This document shows positions 60,760-64,000 of a DNA stretch of 64,000 nucleotides, in pieces (the stretch's first letter is position 1; the number at the start of each line of letters is the position of its first letter). The DNA is from Botryotinia globosa (lineage: Eukaryota; Ascomycota; Leotiomycetes; Helotiales; Sclerotiniaceae), in assembly GCA_014898425.1 (NCBI GenBank), contig RCSZ01000019.1:310001-374000 (forward strand), given 5' to 3'. The notes below the pieces were generated by a model that did not search any database, was not told where the DNA came from, and worked only from the letters and a program-made list of their open reading frames with translations. Position numbers and translations under genes: made by a program.

Positions 60760-61542
60760 ATGTGGCATAGATTGCGACACATAGTGCGGAGCACGCCAGA
60801 AGATTCACGGCACCGAAGACGAAGCCGCGGGGAGGGCAGGGGGGATGATAGGGAAAGTAATAGCGGAGAAACTGTAGGAGCTACTAGGGGTAGAACTACG
60901 GGAGGAGCGAGAGGAGAGGCGATGCGCCAGAATAGGAACCAAGCGAGCCGTGTAGGACATGTCGGACAAAATGAATATCAATATCGAGGACCAGCTCCTT
61001 CAAATTCGCATACTCAATCAATCTCTTCTTCCGGTAGTGGCTGGAATGCTTTCAGGTCCCGTCATCCTTTAAATCAAAATCCTCCTGCCCCTCGCTATTA
61101 TGGTCCTCCTACTCCTTCTTACTCCCCTCCCCCTCCCTCTTACTCGCCTCCTCCAATTTATGGTACACCCCACGAGGCTTCTTCTCTTCTTGAGAATGGT
61201 CGCATATCTACATCTTCAAGGTCTGGGAGTGATTCATTAGTCTCCCGCAATCAGCGCAGCACGGTGATGGCGAGGCATGCGGACACGGGTTCGAGACGAC
61301 AAACTACAGCAGGTAGATTTCCTGGGAGTTACCCTCCTTCCTATAGATCAGTCGATGATACAACTCCTCGCTTCTATACATCAAGAGAAGCCCTTCTTTC
61401 TCCTCGTACATCCCACGAAGGAAGGTCTCATTCTTTTCGTGCACCAACAAGGACGCAAAATCATCGTTATTCTTATGGATCACGGGAGAGACCTCGTACC
61501 TCATCTTCAAGAGATAGTGAAAGTATCTATTCGTCCGACTAA
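60760..61542 (+). CDS. Ser/Arg/Pro-rich disordered protein, array gene 2
   Basis: An open frame of 260 residues starts MWHRLRHIVRSTPEDSRHRRR, basic throughout, with a central PPTPSYSPPPPSYSPPP segment. PPSY and PPIY fit the PPxY motif bound by WW domains such as those of Rsp5. There is no globular domain. The listed end is a TAA at 61540-61542, but the gene may continue: a GTATGA donor (near 61571) and an acceptor ACTTTCAG (near 61656) sit where genes 1 and 4 have their last intron, though reaching them needs a frame change. Function unknown. Confidence 0.6.
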   Translation: MWHRLRHIVRSTPEDSRHRRRSRGEGRGDDRESNSGETVGATRGRTTGGARGEAMRQNRNQASRVGHVGQNEYQYRGPAPSNSHTQSISSSGSGWNAFRSRHPLNQNPPAPRYYGPPTPSYSPPPPSYSPPPIYGTPHEASSLLENGRISTSSRSGSDSLVSRNQRSTVMARHADTGSRRQTTAGRFPGSYPPSYRSVDDTTPRFYTSREALLSPRTSHEGRSHSFRAPTRTQNHRYSYGSRERPRTSSSRDSESIYSSD

Positions 61543-62030
61543 TGTAAATAAGGAGATTTGCCGTTCTAAGTATGAAATTCTTTTTTGTCTTTAGAATTCT
61601 AAGTCTTTTTTCCCTAAGCCTTCCTATTCTATTCACTGAGGTCACTAACTTTCAGGTCCAGGTCCAACAATATTGCTGCACAGAATGATCTATATGCATC
61701 TACCACAGATCTAATAATTCATAGATATGACTGAAGTGGCAGTAAATATTTGGAGAGTTCTTCGGAGCTGTGATAAAGGTGGAAAATGAAACGGGCAGGG
61801 ATATATAATTAACATACGATGTAATTGAGAACACTCGGAGATAGTAGGTTAGAATACTCAATATTCAATGGCATGATACTCCAAAAATACTCATATCAAT
61901 TGAAAAAGTAAATGAGCAGCTGTGGGAATAGTAGATATGACAATCATGGTATATGAATCTTCAAAATTTCAAATTCGAAACTAGATTTCGAGTCATTTTT
62001 CCTCGCCATGTCTGCTCAGAATTTACCCAC

Positions 62031-62058
62031 TTAGAACTCGAGCTCCCCAGGCTTTAAA
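62031..62058 (+). promoter_or_regulatory. Shared upstream box, copy 3
   Basis: TTAGAACTCGAGCTCCCC followed by AGGCTTTAAA, 76 bp before the ATG. CCATGTCTGC and TTTACCC occur upstream as in copy 2. Confidence 0.55.
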
Positions 62059-62106
62059 CCTTCTATTCGAAATCAAACCCTATTTGTATTCTCGATAACC
62101 CAAAAA

Positions 62107-62775
62107 ATGTTTCACAAAATTAAGGAAACATTCAAAAGCCGTGCTTCAGGAAAGCGACAGTATGAAGATGGCGTGCCACTTCTTACAAAGTCTGAACAGC
62201 TTAGATCCTCACATCAAGGTACACACCAATCTAATATGAACGGTTAGACTCTACCTCTTCTCCATTTCAGTAGACGTCAAAACAACGGAGATTCTCGCAA
62301 CCGAACATCAGTACAAGAAACTAGGATCCCACAAACACCTCTATATGCTCCCTCGTCTCCTTCTCACCCACCTGTCGTAGTCAACATGCCAGTTCTCGTT
62401 CTATTCAAAGTAATGAAAATGGTCGTCCATCTACATCCACACGGGCCGAAAGTGTTGCATCACACTCTAGTAGTCATCATACCAAATCAACAAATATGAG
62501 TCCCAATGTGGTGATTCCACAAGGTAGATCATCCAGAAATGAGCTTCGTCGTTCCTCTGCATCAAGGGACGAGCCTTACTCTTCTATTCCAAGATCTATC
62601 ACTATCGAACGACCAATTAAAAGGTAAGTAAGCTCTCTTCACGATTGAACTTCTTCCCTAGCCCCCTATTCAGTCGAACCCCAATACTTGTCAAGATATA
62701 TATATGTACACGACTACATTACTAACTCTCAGGTCTCAGACCCAGATTTATCTATTTCTCACCTCGAACTATTGA
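62107..62775 (+). pseudogene. Array gene 3, frameshifted Ser/Arg-rich protein
   Basis: It starts MFHKIKETFKSRASGKRQYED and reaches a possible GTACAC donor at about 62218. The next coding-like stretch (NNGDSRNRTSVQETR) and a later one (SQHASSRSIQSNENG, then SSRNELRRSSASRDEP) lie in different frames, so a change near 62355-62400 is required. A GTAAGT intron (62624-62732, ACTAAC branch site) then leads to a short last exon ending at 62773-62775. Composition and layout match the neighbours. It is probably decayed. Confidence 0.55.
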
Positions 62776-63190
62776 GAGAGAGCACCAGAATCGACGTTAC
62801 CATGAGTAAGGCGGATCAAGATGTGAAGGTCGTGCCTTGTAACTCACGGGACCAGATTGATCTGTTGAATCGATGAATCATTTTAGTATGAGAGATTTAA
62901 TAGAAGAAATATTTGTCGATCGAAATATGACTAGGAAATCAAAGGATAGAGATAGATATAAAATGTGCAATTTGCAATTTGGACTTTGAAGATTAAGGGA
63001 TGGATGGATTGTTAAGAATGATAAAAGAAACATGACTTCATACCACTGATCTTGATTGAATGAGTACATGAGCAATCGAAAATAATGAGTGCGACTGTTC
63101 GTAAATTATGAGAGTCATTAAATATGAATCACTGTCTTCAAAATTCGAGTCAAACCTCCTTAACCGGTTTTGCTTACAATCCTTCGCCTT

Positions 63191-63219
63191 TTAAGGACTC
63201 GCATTTCCTGGGCTTTGAG
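63191..63219 (+). promoter_or_regulatory. Shared upstream box, copy 4
   Basis: TTAAGGACTCGCATTTCC followed by GGGCTTTGAG, 107 bp before the ATG. TTCGAGTCA lies about 50 bp further upstream, as in copy 3. Confidence 0.55.
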
Positions 63220-63297
63220 TTTAGGCTTAATTCTTTACAATCAAGATACCTTTTTCCGAACGCTAAATTCTTGATCAACTCTCAATACAAACCGACC

Positions 63298-64000
63298 ATG
63301 GGATTCTTCAGCATTATCACATCACTTACTCCAGGGGATCCTCGGTCCCGAGTTTCACGCCCACGACGTGAAGAAAGTGATAGGGGACCGAGCCAGCGTG
63401 CTCCTCCTTTCAGTCTTCCGCCTTATGAAGCTCCTCCTCCTTCCTACGAATCCTTTTCAACTACACCTACGAGACTTAAGGATGTTGAATCAAATTCTGA
63501 AAGTCACCGTGCCACAACGAGAGCACATTCTGGGAATTTAGTTGCACCCAATGGGCCATCTAGCAGGCCGAAATTACCTCGTTCATCACGAAGTGAAAGA
63601 CCCCATTCTTCGTATACACCAAAAGTCGACCGCCGATTTTCCCAGGCATCATTCGAGGAGAGTTGCCGTTCCACTGGAAGTGAACCTGATTCTTCCCATG
63701 AACCGACCAAGGATAGGCGACGCTCTACCGCGGGAATTGGGTATGAACACTCTACACTATAGCCTTTCCATCTTTCTCATCTCATCTATGAGCCTTTGGT
63801 GTGTCCATCAGAATTGCTAACTGTCAATCGCAGATCCAAAGGGAATTCTAGGCGTCAAACTTGCCATGATTCTGCAAGTGTGTATAGTCAACGATCGGGT
63901 TCTCATAATCACAGCATAGATGAATCTTCAAGTGTCCCAAATAGCGCTGAGCAAGCTTGGGTCACTACTGGTTTTGTAACATATGATGAATGGTGGAGCA
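63298..64000 (+). CDS. Ser/Arg/Pro-rich disordered protein, array gene 4 (partial)
   Basis: Exon 1 (63298-63740) begins MGFFSIITSLTPGDPRSR and contains LPPYEAPPPSYESF, a PPSY motif as in gene 2, within a Ser/Arg-rich chain. A GTATGA donor at 63741 and acceptor at 63833 lead to exon 2 from 63834 (SKGNSRRQTCHDSASVYSQR), which stays open to the window end. The 3' end is missing. Function unknown. Confidence 0.6.

Overview
The window is nuclear DNA of a filamentous ascomycete. Most genes carry 45-150 bp GT-AG introns with CTRAY-type branch sites, spacers are short, and one island looks like repeat-induced point mutation. The content (oxaloacetate acetylhydrolase, Zn2Cys6 regulator, NLR-type helical domain with ankyrin repeats, CVNH-LysM lectin, kynurenine genes) suggests a leotiomycete such as a Botrytis/Sclerotinia relative. 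That placement is inference; I recognised no diagnostic locus. Exon joints below were read by hand, and in almost every intact model the exon lengths sum to a multiple of three.

Layout. 1-7 kb: sparse start, an ABM-like protein and a decayed Zn2Cys6 regulator. 5.4-9.1 kb: kynureninase and indoleamine 2,3-dioxygenase, divergent across about 660 bp. 10-17.3 kb, minus strand: an MDR oxidoreductase, the ribosome-assembly GTPase Bms1 and a DUF1275 membrane protein. 17.3-20.5 kb: a long promoter with six PacC-type hexamers in front of an oxaloacetate acetylhydrolase. 21.2 kb: a 30-copy heptamer array. 22.8-24.2 kb: a mitochondrial dehydrogenase kinase. 24.5-30.4 kb: two tandem paralogues joining an NLR-type N-terminal helical domain to ankyrin-like and Cys-pair regions. 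31.4-37.9 kb: GST, the U5 snRNP protein Dib1, a secreted GH5 mannanase and a peroxisomal thiolase with a perfect PTS2. 38.8-40 kb: a CVNH domain split by LysM, behind a GYGQQ-rich tail. 42-46 kb: RBR ligase, MAPEG protein, a 33-bp-arm hairpin and an epimerase.

46.2-50.8 kb is a degraded zone: an AT island, tRNA-Asp with an intron, a methyltransferase remnant and a broken amino-acid permease. 53-58.7 kb returns to core genes (GNAT, LYR/Cup1-like protein, Mbp1-type APSES factor). 59.4-64 kb holds the least explained system: four tandem genes for small, disordered Ser/Arg/Pro-rich proteins. Each is preceded at 76-118 bp by a related sequence block, one copy is frameshifted, and the last runs off the window.

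Connections between genes: the kynureninase/dioxygenase pair serves tryptophan catabolism and NAD synthesis; the OAH locus looks wired for pH control; the NLR-like pair and the CVNH-LysM lectin are candidates for self/non-self or surface functions; the last array looks like a fast-evolving lineage-specific family.
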